DNA of 64,000 nt from an uncultured Enterocloster sp. (GTDB taxonomy: Bacteria; Bacillota; Clostridia; Lachnospirales; Lachnospiraceae): positions 1 to 64,000 of the forward strand of contig CALWQV010000004.1 of the NCBI GenBank assembly GCA_944383785.1. The letters are read 5' to 3'. Positions 1 to 8,922 of the stretch are shown one piece after another. Every line of letters begins with the position of its first letter. Position 1 is the stretch's first letter. A model generated the notes under the pieces. The model was given only the letters and a program-made list of their open reading frames with translations. It did no database searches and was not told the origin of the DNA. A program made the position numbers and the translations under genes.

Positions 1-667
1 ACGCATATTGTCCATCACTACGATGTCATCAGGGCCTAATGTTGGAAGCAAATCCGATTCCAGATAACTTTCAAATCATTCGGCTGTGGTGCCCCCCTGA
101 TATATAATGTAAATGCAGGAACCATCCAGGCGTATGGAGGACAGGATTGCTGTCGTGGCTGGAGTGTATAACGGCGCACTGTCGGCTGCCCGCTGATCCT
201 TTTTCGCCCGTGCATAACGTCTGGTCATGTCCGTATTGATTCCGTTTTCATCGAGGAACACAAGGTGCTTTGCGTCGTTCTCCGAAATACGTTTCAGCCG
301 GATGTAGGGGACACTCCTATTCCGAAGCATGAAAGGATTTTTTCTTATAGACATATCCCAGTTTTAAAACAGCTTGCCGGATGGTTTCATTACTGACCTT
401 CAGATGAAGCGTATCCATGATCGCATTGATTGTAATATCTGGCTGTGCCTGGATTAAGTTGTCAATATGAACGATATCGTCATCAGAAAGAATGGGTTTG
501 CGGCCGCGTAAAAAGGTACGTGTTTCCACAGATCCGGTCATTTCCAGCTGCTTTCACAACCGGTAGATGGTGCTTGTGTTTACCGAAAAGCATTCGGCTA
601 TTTCCTTGACAGGGGTATGATGGTTCAGGGCCTGGATAATTAAATGCCTTGCTTCATTGTGTAACAT
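1..667 (-). pseudogene. Decayed IS630-family transposase (5' part)
   Basis: Reading leftwards from an ATG at 665-667, the conceptual protein starts MLHNEARHLIIQALN, a helix-turn-helix typical of IS630 transposases, and continues through a linker (RGRKPILSDDD) into the start of the DDE catalytic domain (FLDENGINTDMTRRYARA, then ILSSIRLDG and DDIVVMDNMR at the window edge). The frame is broken by a TGA after STIYRL, a TAG after FHASE with a frameshift just beyond it, and another TGA before FESYLES. The element runs off the left edge, so its far end and terminal repeats cannot be judged. It is almost certainly inactive, since no single reading frame covers both the HTH and the catalytic core. 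The family call rests on the remembered IS630 motif layout. Confidence 0.85.
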
Positions 668-1025
668 AAATATCACCTCTACCTTAATCACAATCCCTTT
701 GTCAAATTTAGGCGCTATTTATTTGGATTGCTATAGTTCGAGTTTATTATATTCAATTACAGAATAACAGACATTAATCCTCCTGCCCCATGGATTTACC
801 CTGAAAGAATTGAAACGGTGTATATACCCAAAAGAGCCGCTGGGGGCAAAGCCGGATTGATTCCTTTCGACCTATGAATGTGTTGATTTGCAACCCAGAG
901 CGGAAAATTTAGTTGCATTGAAAGGTCCTCCTGATTAATGATCAAATAAAATGCGACGAAAAGAAAATCGTTGCAAAATGATTGCGATGATTTTATACAT
1001 AAAGTAGGGCGGGAGGCGAAAACAG
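668..1025. other. Intergenic stretch without recognisable gene
   Basis: This stretch lies between the start of the decayed transposase and the next gene. I see no convincing coding frame; short frames on both strands lack ribosome binding sites and recognisable motifs. It should contain one IS630 end, but I cannot identify a terminal inverted repeat because the other end lies outside the window. A GGGAGG ribosome binding site for the following gene sits near 1010-1016. Confidence 0.5.
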
Positions 1026-1988
1026 ATGATGATAGAAAGCAGCAACTTAGAGTATAAAGAAAGCCGGATGGAATACAACAGGCTGATCCTGGAGGGCCAG
1101 GACAAATCATTTGAGGAACTTCCATCAGCAGGACAGCAGCTCAAATTTTCACAGCTAGAGAGAGAATTGGTCCGTGTTACCGGAATCAGCGAGCTGAATA
1201 CCGACATATTGAAGACGTTGGAGCTGTATTCGGACAAGAATGGATTTAATAACGCGGCAGCTTTGCTTGCGGACGAAAATTCGTTCCGAGGAATCGATCT
1301 GATTCGGTTTGGAGCCAATATTGATGAGATTATGGATAGAGAAACTTTTGAAAAAATGTCCATCATCAGCCAGTTTGGTGAAAGCATCCGTGTATTTAGG
1401 AAATATTATCAATATGAAAAGATAGACGGTGCTGAGAGAAGAACGGTTGAAAAAGTACCGGAGAAAGCGTTTCGTGAAGCGATTGCCAACGCGCTGATTC
1501 ACCGCCTATGGGATGTAAGTGCTTCAATTAAGGTCAGCATGCTGGAGGACAGAATTGAAATCAGTTCACCGGGAGGTCTTCCGGCTGGAATTAGTGAGGA
1601 GGAATATTTGAATGGCCAGGTCTCCATCCTCAGGAATCCGATTATTGGCAATGTATTTTTTCGATTAAAATATATTGAAAAATTCGGAACCGGGATTATG
1701 AGAATTAATTATGCGTATGAGAAGGCGTTGGAAAAGCCCGCCTACCGGATTTTTGAAAATTCCATACGTGTCGTGCTCCCTGTGATTACATTGGAAGACG
1801 GCCTGACAGAGAAAGAAAAGAAGGTGTTGGCTCTGATAAAGGAGAAAGGTTTTATGACCAGAAGCAGTTTGGAAAAGGAGTCCGGCTTAGGGAGAGATAC
1901 GGTAATCCGCACCTTAAACGCACTGCTTAAGAGAAACATCATTGCTAAAAAAGGGAGGGGAAGAGGTACGAGGTACGAGATGCCGTAG
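1026..1988 (+). CDS. AlbA_2-type ATP-binding/HTH protein with deleted AlbA_2 domain
   Basis: The 320-residue protein belongs to the family of putative transcriptional regulators that carry an N-terminal AlbA_2 (Schlafen-AlbA) domain, a HATPase-like region and a C-terminal winged helix. The first dozen residues (IESSNLEYKES) are the usual AlbA_2 opening, but the next residues (RMEYNRLILEGQ) belong to the linker after that domain. Roughly 100 residues are therefore missing in frame. The middle (EAIANALIHR, IEISSPGGLP, RNPIIGNVFFRL, EKFGTGIMRI, residues about 155-225) is the conserved core, and residues 260-320 form a winged helix. A GGGAGG site lies upstream of the paired ATG codons; 1029 is an equally possible start. 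Function is unproven. The deletion may have removed the nucleic-acid or nuclease function while leaving an intact frame. Confidence 0.8.
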   Translation: MMIESSNLEYKESRMEYNRLILEGQDKSFEELPSAGQQLKFSQLERELVRVTGISELNTDILKTLELYSDKNGFNNAAALLADENSFRGIDLIRFGANIDEIMDRETFEKMSIISQFGESIRVFRKYYQYEKIDGAERRTVEKVPEKAFREAIANALIHRLWDVSASIKVSMLEDRIEISSPGGLPAGISEEEYLNGQVSILRNPIIGNVFFRLKYIEKFGTGIMRINYAYEKALEKPAYRIFENSIRVVLPVITLEDGLTEKEKKVLALIKEKGFMTRSSLEKESGLGRDTVIRTLNALLKRNIIAKKGRGRGTRYEMP

Positions 1989-2048
1989 TCAGTATATAAC
2001 GGACGCCAGATACCAGATGACCGGCCTGGAGAAAGACAAAATCAAACT

Positions 2049-2090
2049 CCCCTGCACGCAGAATGCAAAGCGAAGACTCTGCTGCAGGGG
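2049..2090. terminator. Bidirectional intrinsic terminator between convergent genes
   Basis: CCCCTGCA (2049-2056) pairs perfectly with TGCAGGGG (2083-2090), and the stem continues inward with GCAGA/TCTGC after a one-base bulge. The + strand is followed by ATTATATTTCTTACTTTTT and the - strand by a T-rich stretch. The hairpin lies between two convergent genes, so it can end transcripts from both sides. Confidence 0.75.
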
Positions 2091-2117
2091 AATTATATTT
2101 CTTACTTTTTCAATCTT

Positions 2118-3425
2118 CTACTTCTTCGACTCCAGATTCATCAACTCCCGATTATTCGCATAGGAGCATACTGTTAAATACAGAGTATTCCATAGGGATT
2201 TTGACTTCCCGATTGCACCGGGCGAGTTTCCAAGTTCACCGGAGGAAGACATCACGTATTCTGCCAGCGTATTTTTCAGTTCATCCCATGCCTGAAGCGG
2301 AGGGACAATCCAGTCGTAATCGCCATTTTCATCCAGACGTACCAGTGCACGGAAACTGCCTACCAGGGGATAGAGGATCCCCTTAGGAACTGTATATCGC
2401 AGGGGCTTATTGGAAAACACAGACTTCGGAAGCTTTTCCTCAGCAGTGGTAGGATTATAATTGGCATATTTCTTTGCGCCATAGCGTTTTCCGTTAGCAG
2501 TAGTCGCCTCTGTAAAATGACACTCGATATAATCCCAGAGATCAATAATATCCCGCAGAATCGGCGTCATATGCTGGATTTCAGTTTCACGAATTTGTCG
2601 CTGCTTTTTTGCGCCAACTGTATCGGGCAGCCCCATATCCAGAAAACGCTCAAGACTGTATTCCTTCCCCGTGAAGGATTGAATTGGGGAAACTGCGTCA
2701 AATGGATCGTGGCGTTTATTGGGATATAAGCGCTGATTAAACATATTGAAAATACTGACAATTTCCCGTATATCGATAGGGTTACGAATCTGTTCTGCCC
2801 GCGCCTGATTTTGTTTGGTTTCAATTCGCTTAATATATGCCTCTCCTTGTACAAGGTGACCGTCCATTACCTTTTTCAGGAGATCAAAGCTGTGATTCAA
2901 TTCTTCTATAGTCTTTTTGTCTACCGCAACGCTGGTATTCCGCGCTTCTGCCAGATCAGACGATGAATTCAGGTTGGTAATTGCCTCGAATTCCACATAT
3001 TGTTCCGGAAAGTCTTCCAGACTTTTACCAAGCTTTTCCGCCTCGGCCAGTTTTTTGTTATGCTCAATAATAATTCTTAAAGTATGTCCGCCGTCGATAT
3101 CGCCATGAATGGTTGGGTCGGACATATAAAGGGTGGCCAGATTCGTTCGGTTGTCAAACGTAATATCTACTACAGACAGCAGAATTCCGCGGTTCCACAG
3201 GTGAAAGGACTGATTGTCCTCGCTGAGTGCGGCAGCGATGGATTTCGCTGTAGCCGTCTTCAGATTCTGTCTTCTCGGGTTTGTCTGCATCCATTCCAGC
3301 AATATTTCCGGAACGTCTTTAGTGTTGACATAAAAACGAAACTTGATGGGGCGTTCTTTCGATGTTTCTTCAAACGGATCATTTAAACGTCGAAACTGTT
3401 TTACGGGGATAGTAATTTTTTCCAT
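2118..3425 (-). CDS. AIPR family (abortive infection phage resistance) protein
   Basis: This 435-residue protein matches the AIPR family, first described in a lactococcal abortive infection setting. Visible family landmarks are NRGILLSVVD (about residue 80), the DGGHTLRII stretch (about 110), a conserved EARNTSVAVDKKT segment and the C-terminal aromatic region. I chose the ATG at 3425 because a GGAGG lies 6 bases upstream; the frame stays open a further 21 codons without a better site. It stands alone, convergent with the AlbA_2-type gene and divergent from the DUF4143 ATPase. The biochemical activity of AIPR proteins is not something I can state. The defence role is inferred from the family name and from the accessory neighbourhood. 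Confidence 0.75.
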   Translation of the reverse strand: MEKITIPVKQFRRLNDPFEETSKERPIKFRFYVNTKDVPEILLEWMQTNPRRQNLKTATAKSIAAALSEDNQSFHLWNRGILLSVVDITFDNRTNLATLYMSDPTIHGDIDGGHTLRIIIEHNKKLAEAEKLGKSLEDFPEQYVEFEAITNLNSSSDLAEARNTSVAVDKKTIEELNHSFDLLKKVMDGHLVQGEAYIKRIETKQNQARAEQIRNPIDIREIVSIFNMFNQRLYPNKRHDPFDAVSPIQSFTGKEYSLERFLDMGLPDTVGAKKQRQIRETEIQHMTPILRDIIDLWDYIECHFTEATTANGKRYGAKKYANYNPTTAEEKLPKSVFSNKPLRYTVPKGILYPLVGSFRALVRLDENGDYDWIVPPLQAWDELKNTLAEYVMSSSGELGNSPGAIGKSKSLWNTLYLTVCSYANNRELMNLESKK

Positions 3426-3711
3426 ATGGACCTCCTTTGTAAAATAAAAAAGTTTCTGCCGGACGCAGAAACACAAAATAATCCCCACCTTATTAATCTA
3501 AGCCGAGAAAACTGTAAATCTGCATCCATTGCGATACCAGAAGAAAACCGGCTATATGAGGATATTTCCTACATAAGCACTTACGTTTGTATCAAATTAC
3601 CATATCCGGAAGATTATGTCAAGCATCTTGAAAATTCTCCCGGCAAAGAGTATAATTATGTTGATTAAAAGCGACATATATGTCAAAAATATTCAATAAA
3701 GGAGCTGGCCT

Positions 3712-4965
3712 ATGGAAATCAAACGGGATAAATATTTACATGATCTGATTAACCGGATGGATAACCACATGATTAAGGTGGTAACCGGGATTCGGAGATC
3801 CGGAAAGTCTTATTTGATTTTCCGGATTTTCAAGCGGTATTTGTTGGAACAGGGTATTCCGGAGTCCCATATTATCAGCATTGAGCTGGACCAGCGAAAA
3901 CACAGGCAGTATCGGGATCCGGATGTGCTGCTGGATTATATTGATTCCTGCATTCAGGACGGGGAGACCTACTATATTTTGCTGGACGAGGTTCAGCTTC
4001 TGAAGGATTTTGAGGAAGTGCTGAACTCGCTGCTCCATATTGACCAGGCGGATGTTTATGTAACCGGAAGCAATTCCAGGTTTCTGTCGAAGGATATTAT
4101 CACGGAGTTTCGGGGCAGGGGGGATGAGGTACACATTTTTCCTTTGACATTTAAGGAATTTATGCAGGCGTATGAAGGGGATCTGTACCACGGATGGGCA
4201 GAATACACCTTATATGGAGGGCTGCCTTTAACGGTTACGATGAAGACTGAGGAGCAGAAGGTTTCCTATCTCACCAGGCTGTTTGAGGAGACGTATTTGA
4301 AGGATATCATCGAACGGCACCATATTGAGAAAACCCAGGAACTGGAGGATTTGGTCAATATACTGGCTTCTGCTATCGGTTCTCTTACCAATGTCCCGAA
4401 GATTGAAGCCACATTTAAAAGCAGCATCCAGTCGAAGATCAGCGCCAATACCATCCGGCAGTATATCGAATACCTGGAAGATGCATTTTTGATTCACAAA
4501 GCCAACCGCTATGATGTTAAGGGCAGGCGCTACATCGGGACCCCTTTGAAATATTATTTTGAGGATGTGGGGCTTCGTAATGCCCGACTGGAATTCCGTC
4601 AGGTGGAAGAAACCCATATTATGGAGAATATTATCTATAATGAGCTGCGAAGCAGGGGATATTCCGTAGACGTGGGGCTGGTGGAGAGGCGTGGGGTAAA
4701 TGCGGAAGGAAAAACGGAGCGGAAACAGCTGGAGGTGGACTTCGTGGCAAATTTAGGAAGCCGGCGGTATTACATTCAGTCTGCCTTCGCCATGCCAACG
4801 GAGGAGAAACGGACTCAGGAAAAAATGTCTCTGCTTCAGATCAAGGATTCCTTTAAGAAAATTATTGTGGTAAAGGACGTGGTGAACATAACCCGGGATG
4901 AAGATGGGATTACAACCATGAGCATCTATGATTTTCTTTTAAAAGAAAACAGTCTGGAATTGTAA
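3712..4965 (+). CDS. DUF4143-type P-loop ATPase
   Basis: The 417-residue protein has the AAA_14 plus DUF4143 architecture common in gut Clostridia. The Walker A motif is GIRRSGKS near residue 26, the Walker B is YILLDEVQ near 90, and the VTGSNSRFLS sensor segment follows. The C-terminal half (YLEDAFLIHKANRYDVKGRR, then LEVDFVAN and YYIQSAFA) is the DUF4143 region, whose LEVDF part resembles a PDDEXK-like fold. GGAG lies 9 bases before the ATG. The gene is monocistronic with its own terminator. No cellular role is established for this family. It is a frequent paralogue in these genomes, and another copy lies at 20537-21748. Confidence 0.85.
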   Translation: MEIKRDKYLHDLINRMDNHMIKVVTGIRRSGKSYLIFRIFKRYLLEQGIPESHIISIELDQRKHRQYRDPDVLLDYIDSCIQDGETYYILLDEVQLLKDFEEVLNSLLHIDQADVYVTGSNSRFLSKDIITEFRGRGDEVHIFPLTFKEFMQAYEGDLYHGWAEYTLYGGLPLTVTMKTEEQKVSYLTRLFEETYLKDIIERHHIEKTQELEDLVNILASAIGSLTNVPKIEATFKSSIQSKISANTIRQYIEYLEDAFLIHKANRYDVKGRRYIGTPLKYYFEDVGLRNARLEFRQVEETHIMENIIYNELRSRGYSVDVGLVERRGVNAEGKTERKQLEVDFVANLGSRRYYIQSAFAMPTEEKRTQEKMSLLQIKDSFKKIIVVKDVVNITRDEDGITTMSIYDFLLKENSLEL

Positions 4966-4999
4966 AAACCAAAGATCATTTCATATTATTCCATAAATG

Positions 5000-5040
5000 A
5001 ATGCGGTCTGCCAGAGAAATGGCGGCCGCATTTTTCTTTA
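5000..5040 (+). terminator. Intrinsic terminator after DUF4143 ATPase
   Basis: AATGCGGTC TGCC (5000-5012) pairs with GGCGGCCGCATT (5021-5032) through a 12-13 bp stem with a one-base bulge and an 8-base loop. It is followed by TTTTTCTTTA. The position 35 bases after the stop codon fits a rho-independent terminator. Confidence 0.85.
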
Positions 5041-5071
5041 TTGTCTGAAAAATTCCCTTAATTTAAGTTGA

Positions 5072-5100
5072 AGAGAACATTTGTCCCCATAATGTTCTCT
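5072..5100 (+). promoter_or_regulatory. Leader hairpin with UGUCCCCA loop ahead of locus I
   Basis: AGAGAACATT (5072-5081) and AATGTTCTCT (5091-5100) are perfect 10-bp arms around the 9-base loop TGTCCCCAT. It lies 90 bases before the first glycosyltransferase. It could be a weak terminator (TATTTTTG follows), an operator, or an RNA element bound by a specialised antiterminator. A hairpin with the same lower stem and loop lies at 21911-21931 ahead of locus II. Confidence 0.55.
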
Positions 5101-5190
5101 ATTTTTGCAAACATTATACACAAAATTAACACAAAACACAACTGGTTTTTGTGAATCTGCGGCTGAACTGCGGCGGAAGGGAGGCGGGGC

Positions 5191-6281
5191 ATGGAAAAGG
5201 TGTTGACAGTAGTGGTTCCCGCCTACAACGCGGAGGTTTTTCTGGAGAACTGCCTGGACTCCCTGTGCCTTCCGGATCTGCTGGATCTGCTGGAGGTTAT
5301 CGTGGTGGACGATGGTTCCACGGACCGCACCGGCAGCTTGGCGGATGGATACCAGGCGCGTTTCCCGCGCACAGTCCGCGTGATTCATAAGGAAAATGGC
5401 GGCCACGGCTCAGGCATCAACTGTGGAATCAAGGCGGCTTCGGGCCGCTATTTTAAGGTAGTGGACGCCGACGACTGGGTTGAGGCAGAAGGGCTGCGGA
5501 ACCTGGTGCGCTTCTTGGAGCGGTTTTGCGTTGGAAAGAAGTTTAGCGCTAGTCGGAGAGAACCAGGAGCAGATGAAGAAAGATCTGGAAAAGGAATGTG
5601 CGCCGGGAAAAAGGAGCCGGGGGAACCGGACGCCGTTGTGAGCGGCTTTTACTGGGCTTTTGACGACGGCAGCGGCAGGGAGGCGCAGTTTCGCCGGAAG
5701 GCGGAGATCCGGGAACCATTTCCCGGAGTGGTTTATGGGAAGGTTTATCTCTTTGACCAGGTGGCGGGGCGGATCTATGTGAAAATGCACGGACTGACCA
5801 TTCGGACAGAGCTGCTGCGAAAGCAGGGGAAGCGGATCGATGAGAAATGCTTTTACGTGGATCTGGAATACATCCTTTATCCGGTACCCTTTATAAAGAC
5901 CATCGCCTTTATTCGGGATTTTGTCTACCAGTACCGGATCGGATGCTGCGGCTGGAGGAGGATTATGACCGGGTGATGGGTTCTCTTTTGAAATTTTACG
6001 ATCAATGCGCCGCTTCCGGGGAGTGTTCCCAGGAAAAATGCGCCTACATTGCCCGTATCATCGCCCGGGCGGCGGCTGGAAAGGTGAAAATCTTGCTCAG
6101 CGCCCCCTACGGAAAGGCTTCCAGGGCAAGGCTGATCGCCTTTGAGAGGAAGCTTAAAAAGCATTACCCGGCGGTTTACGCGGCCAATGAAAATCGGGCG
6201 GTCAGCCTGCTGCGCTTCAGCAGATACCGCCTGTATCCGGCGGCTTTTGGACTGCTTCAGATTCAAAACAGGAGACGGTAA
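5191..6281 (+). pseudogene. Frameshifted family 2 glycosyltransferase
   Basis: The reading frame from the ATG at 5191 encodes a GT-A fold family 2 glycosyltransferase: VVVPAYNAE at residue 7, VVDDGSTD near 47, GSGINCGIKAASG and the metal-binding VVDADDW near 90. It continues through FYVDLEYILYP and VYQYRIG and then stops at 5976. The next frame, overlapping from before the break, supplies the missing C-terminal half (RLEEDYDRVMGSLLKFYD to 6281). Compared with family members, about ten residues between YRIG and RLEE are absent and the frame has changed near 5941. A small deletion with frameshift is the simplest reading. The catalytic domain is intact, so a truncated enzyme could still be made. 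A sequencing error alone would not explain the missing residues. Confidence 0.7.
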
Positions 6282-6284
6282 GGA

Positions 6285-8123
6285 ATGCGTTTACAAACCA
6301 TACTATTTCCCACTGAAAACATGTGCGGCGCAGAGGAATTGTATTTCCACAGGCGCGGAAAATGGATTGATTTTGATGGATATTTTAACCTGTTTTATAT
6401 TGAAAAACGGAAGAAATACAGCCGTCTGGATAGGCTGAGTCTGGCGCTTCACATAGAAGGGGCCCAGGCGGTTCGTCTGATGCATGACCGGGAAATATTG
6501 GCCGAAAGGACGCTGGAAGGTCTGGAACAAGAGGGGGAATATGTGTTTGAATTGCCCTATCACCGCTGGGAAAGCGGCGTCTTCTGGTTTTCCCTTAAGG
6601 TTCCGGAGGGCCAGGGAGAAAGCGGGAGGAAATGGCCCAAGGTCAGAGGATTTTTCGACGGAGATGTGACAGCCCCAAGGCCGGTATCTATCGCCGCTGT
6701 GATCTGTACCTACCGGCGGGAGGCGTATGTAATTCGAAATCTGGCGTGTTTGAAAGAGATATTTGAAAATACGGCTCTGGAGGCGGCCTCCCATCTGCAG
6801 GTTTTCCTGGTGGATAATGGACAGACTTTAGAGGAAAATGCCCAGGTACAGCAGTTAAAGCGGCAGTGCGGCGGACGGGTTTTGACCTTTAAAAATCCCA
6901 ACGCCGGAGGGGCCGGAGGCTTTACCCGGGGGATGCTGGAAGCGCTGAAGCGCAGGGAAGCAAAAGGGCTGACCCATGTGCTGCTGATGGATGATGACGC
7001 AGTATTTGAACCGGATTTATTTGTGCGGCTCTACGGATTTTTGGCGGCGTTAAAGGAAGAATATAGCTCGATTACCGTAGGCGGCAATCTGCTGCGGGAG
7101 GACTTTCCTTATCTGCTGCATGCGGGCGGAGAACGGTTCAAAGACTTTAAGATTCATAACGACCATGTTTTAACGGATTTGAGAGATTTTGATACATGTA
7201 CTCAGGAGTTTTTTACTAGAGCGGAGTATGATGAGACGCTGTATTCCGGATGGTGGTGCTGCTGCTTTTCATTGGAAACAGTGCGGGAGGACAACCTTCC
7301 GATTCCGCTGTTTTTGCATTTTGACGACATTGAATACTGCCTGAGAAATGCCGAAAACGGCCTGGTGTTTTTAAATGGAATCGGCGTCTGGCATAAGGGA
7401 TTTGAGTGGAATTTTACCGGCGCAAACCGCTACTATGATGTGAGAAATTCCCTGATTGCCGCCGCTCTTTTGGAGCCGGATCAGAGGCCGATGGCAGTGA
7501 AAAAATGGGTCTGGCGCAATATGATCACCCCGTTTTTAGAGTTTCGATACGGGGAATCTTACCTGGCTTACCGAGGGCTTTTGGACTTCTGCAAAGGGCC
7601 GAAGTGGCTGTTTGAACAAGACCCGGACCGGCTGAATCGTAAGGTACGCGGCTGCTTCGGTCTGGAGCCTTTTGAAGCGCTTAAAGGACAGCTGGCTCCG
7701 GAAGAATATGAGGAGGCGGCCCGCCAGGCGCGGATATGCCGCAGTGAAACGGGCCCCGATGAGATCCGGGCCATATACGCAGCGAACCGCAGACGGGGAC
7801 ATTTTTTTAAGAAATTTACCTGGAACGGCTGGTTTTTGCCGCCTAAAAAGGAAAGGAAAATTTCCCTCATTTCCGCAGTAGATATCCCCTATAAAGCCTT
7901 CCGGAAGAAGCGTTTGGTGCTGTTTGAACCGGCCTCCGGGAAAGCGCTGCTGGCGGTCAGGGATTACGGCGAACTTAAAAAGCTCTTGAGAAATCTGCTG
8001 CGGGCGGGACGGCTAGTGGATTATTTTTATCCGAAGGCGGCCCGTGAATATAGAGAAAGGTTAAGCGAGATCACCAGCGCATCCGCCTGGAAAAAGTATC
8101 TCGGATTAGAGGATCATGAATAA
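6285..8123 (+). CDS. GlfT2-like galactofuranosyltransferase
   Basis: This 612-residue protein resembles GlfT2-type galactofuranosyltransferases, which polymerise galactofuranose from UDP-Galf in the cytoplasm. An N-terminal beta-rich domain (about residues 1-125) precedes a GT-A domain with AAVICTYRRE (about 139), FLVDNGQT, NAGGAGGFTRGM, the metal-binding LLMDDDA, SGWWCCCF, the catalytic-base region HFDDIEYCLR and VWHKGFEW. The C-terminal helical domain runs to the end. UDP-galactopyranose mutase at 15128 would supply UDP-Galf, and a paralogue at 9696 has the same layout. The gene follows the frameshifted transferase by 3 bases and overlaps the exporter permease by 8 bases. The Galf specificity is inferred from family and context. 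Confidence 0.85.
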   Translation: MRLQTILFPTENMCGAEELYFHRRGKWIDFDGYFNLFYIEKRKKYSRLDRLSLALHIEGAQAVRLMHDREILAERTLEGLEQEGEYVFELPYHRWESGVFWFSLKVPEGQGESGRKWPKVRGFFDGDVTAPRPVSIAAVICTYRREAYVIRNLACLKEIFENTALEAASHLQVFLVDNGQTLEENAQVQQLKRQCGGRVLTFKNPNAGGAGGFTRGMLEALKRREAKGLTHVLLMDDDAVFEPDLFVRLYGFLAALKEEYSSITVGGNLLREDFPYLLHAGGERFKDFKIHNDHVLTDLRDFDTCTQEFFTRAEYDETLYSGWWCCCFSLETVREDNLPIPLFLHFDDIEYCLRNAENGLVFLNGIGVWHKGFEWNFTGANRYYDVRNSLIAAALLEPDQRPMAVKKWVWRNMITPFLEFRYGESYLAYRGLLDFCKGPKWLFEQDPDRLNRKVRGCFGLEPFEALKGQLAPEEYEEAARQARICRSETGPDEIRAIYAANRRRGHFFKKFTWNGWFLPPKKERKISLISAVDIPYKAFRKKRLVLFEPASGKALLAVRDYGELKKLLRNLLRAGRLVDYFYPKAAREYRERLSEITSASAWKKYLGLEDHE

Positions 8124-8904
8124 ATTAAAAGGCTGGCTGGGCGGCTTTTACGGATACCGCCATCTGTTCCAGCAGCTCGTAGAGAAAGACATCAAACTGA
8201 AGTACCGGCGCAGCTTTTTAGGGTATCTTTGGAGCATTTTGAATCCACTGATGATTATGATCATTATGGTGGCGGTATTTTCCAGTATGTTCCGCTTTGA
8301 CATCGCCAATTACCCGGTATATCTGATTATTGGACAGACCATTTTTAACTTTGTCTCCGACGCCACCAACCAGGCTATGTGGTCCATCACGGGAAACGCT
8401 GCCCTGCTGAAAAAGACCTATGTTCCAAAGTACATTTTCACCCTGTCAAAGGTGACCAGCTCCTGCGTGAATACCCTGTTTTCCCTGGGGGCAATGCTGA
8501 TCGTATTTATCGTCTGCAAGGTGCATTTTAATTGGTATATGCTGTTTATCCCGGTGATCATGGTTCAGGTGTACATTTTCTGCGTGGGGCTGGGGCTGTT
8601 TCTCTCTCAGGCCACGGTGTTTTTCCGGGATATCCAGTACATCTACGCCGCATTTTTGACGGCCTGGATGTATTTGACGCCCATCTTCTATCCCATTACC
8701 CAGCTGGATTTTCAGCTGATGTGGATGATTAAGCATTTTAATCCGCTGTACTCCTTTATCACCCAGTTTCGGACTATTGTATTGGAGTGTACCATGCCGG
8801 ATCCAAGGCTTGTCTTTTATGGGTTTGTAGTCAGCTTCGCCATGTTGTTTGTGGGCACATTCTGCTTCCTGAAGAATCAGGATCGGTTTATTTTGTATAT
8901 CTGA
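8116..8904 (+). CDS. ABC-2 polysaccharide export permease (Wzm/TagG type)
   Basis: A 262-residue integral membrane protein with about six predicted transmembrane segments and the ABC-2 permease opening typical of Wzm/TagG proteins: DIKLKYRRSFLGYLWSILNPL near residues 25-45, an amphipathic stretch followed by the first membrane helix. It would form the channel through which the lipid-linked polymer of locus I crosses the membrane. The start overlaps the preceding stop by 8 bases and the ATPase subunit follows after an 18-base gap containing AGGAGG, so the three genes are one operon. Confidence 0.9.
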   Translation: MNKLKGWLGGFYGYRHLFQQLVEKDIKLKYRRSFLGYLWSILNPLMIMIIMVAVFSSMFRFDIANYPVYLIIGQTIFNFVSDATNQAMWSITGNAALLKKTYVPKYIFTLSKVTSSCVNTLFSLGAMLIVFIVCKVHFNWYMLFIPVIMVQVYIFCVGLGLFLSQATVFFRDIQYIYAAFLTAWMYLTPIFYPITQLDFQLMWMIKHFNPLYSFITQFRTIVLECTMPDPRLVFYGFVVSFAMLFVGTFCFLKNQDRFILYI

Positions 8905-8922
8905 GTCAGGAGGTTTGCTGTT

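Noticed and set aside
796..1125. Open frame on the - strand upstream of and overlapping the AlbA_2-type gene
   Set aside because: No ribosome binding site, no recognisable motif, and it runs antisense into a well-supported gene.
3426..3668. 80-codon frame between the AIPR and DUF4143 genes
   Set aside because: It starts on the complement of the AIPR ribosome binding site and has no family features; the region is more likely the divergent promoter zone.
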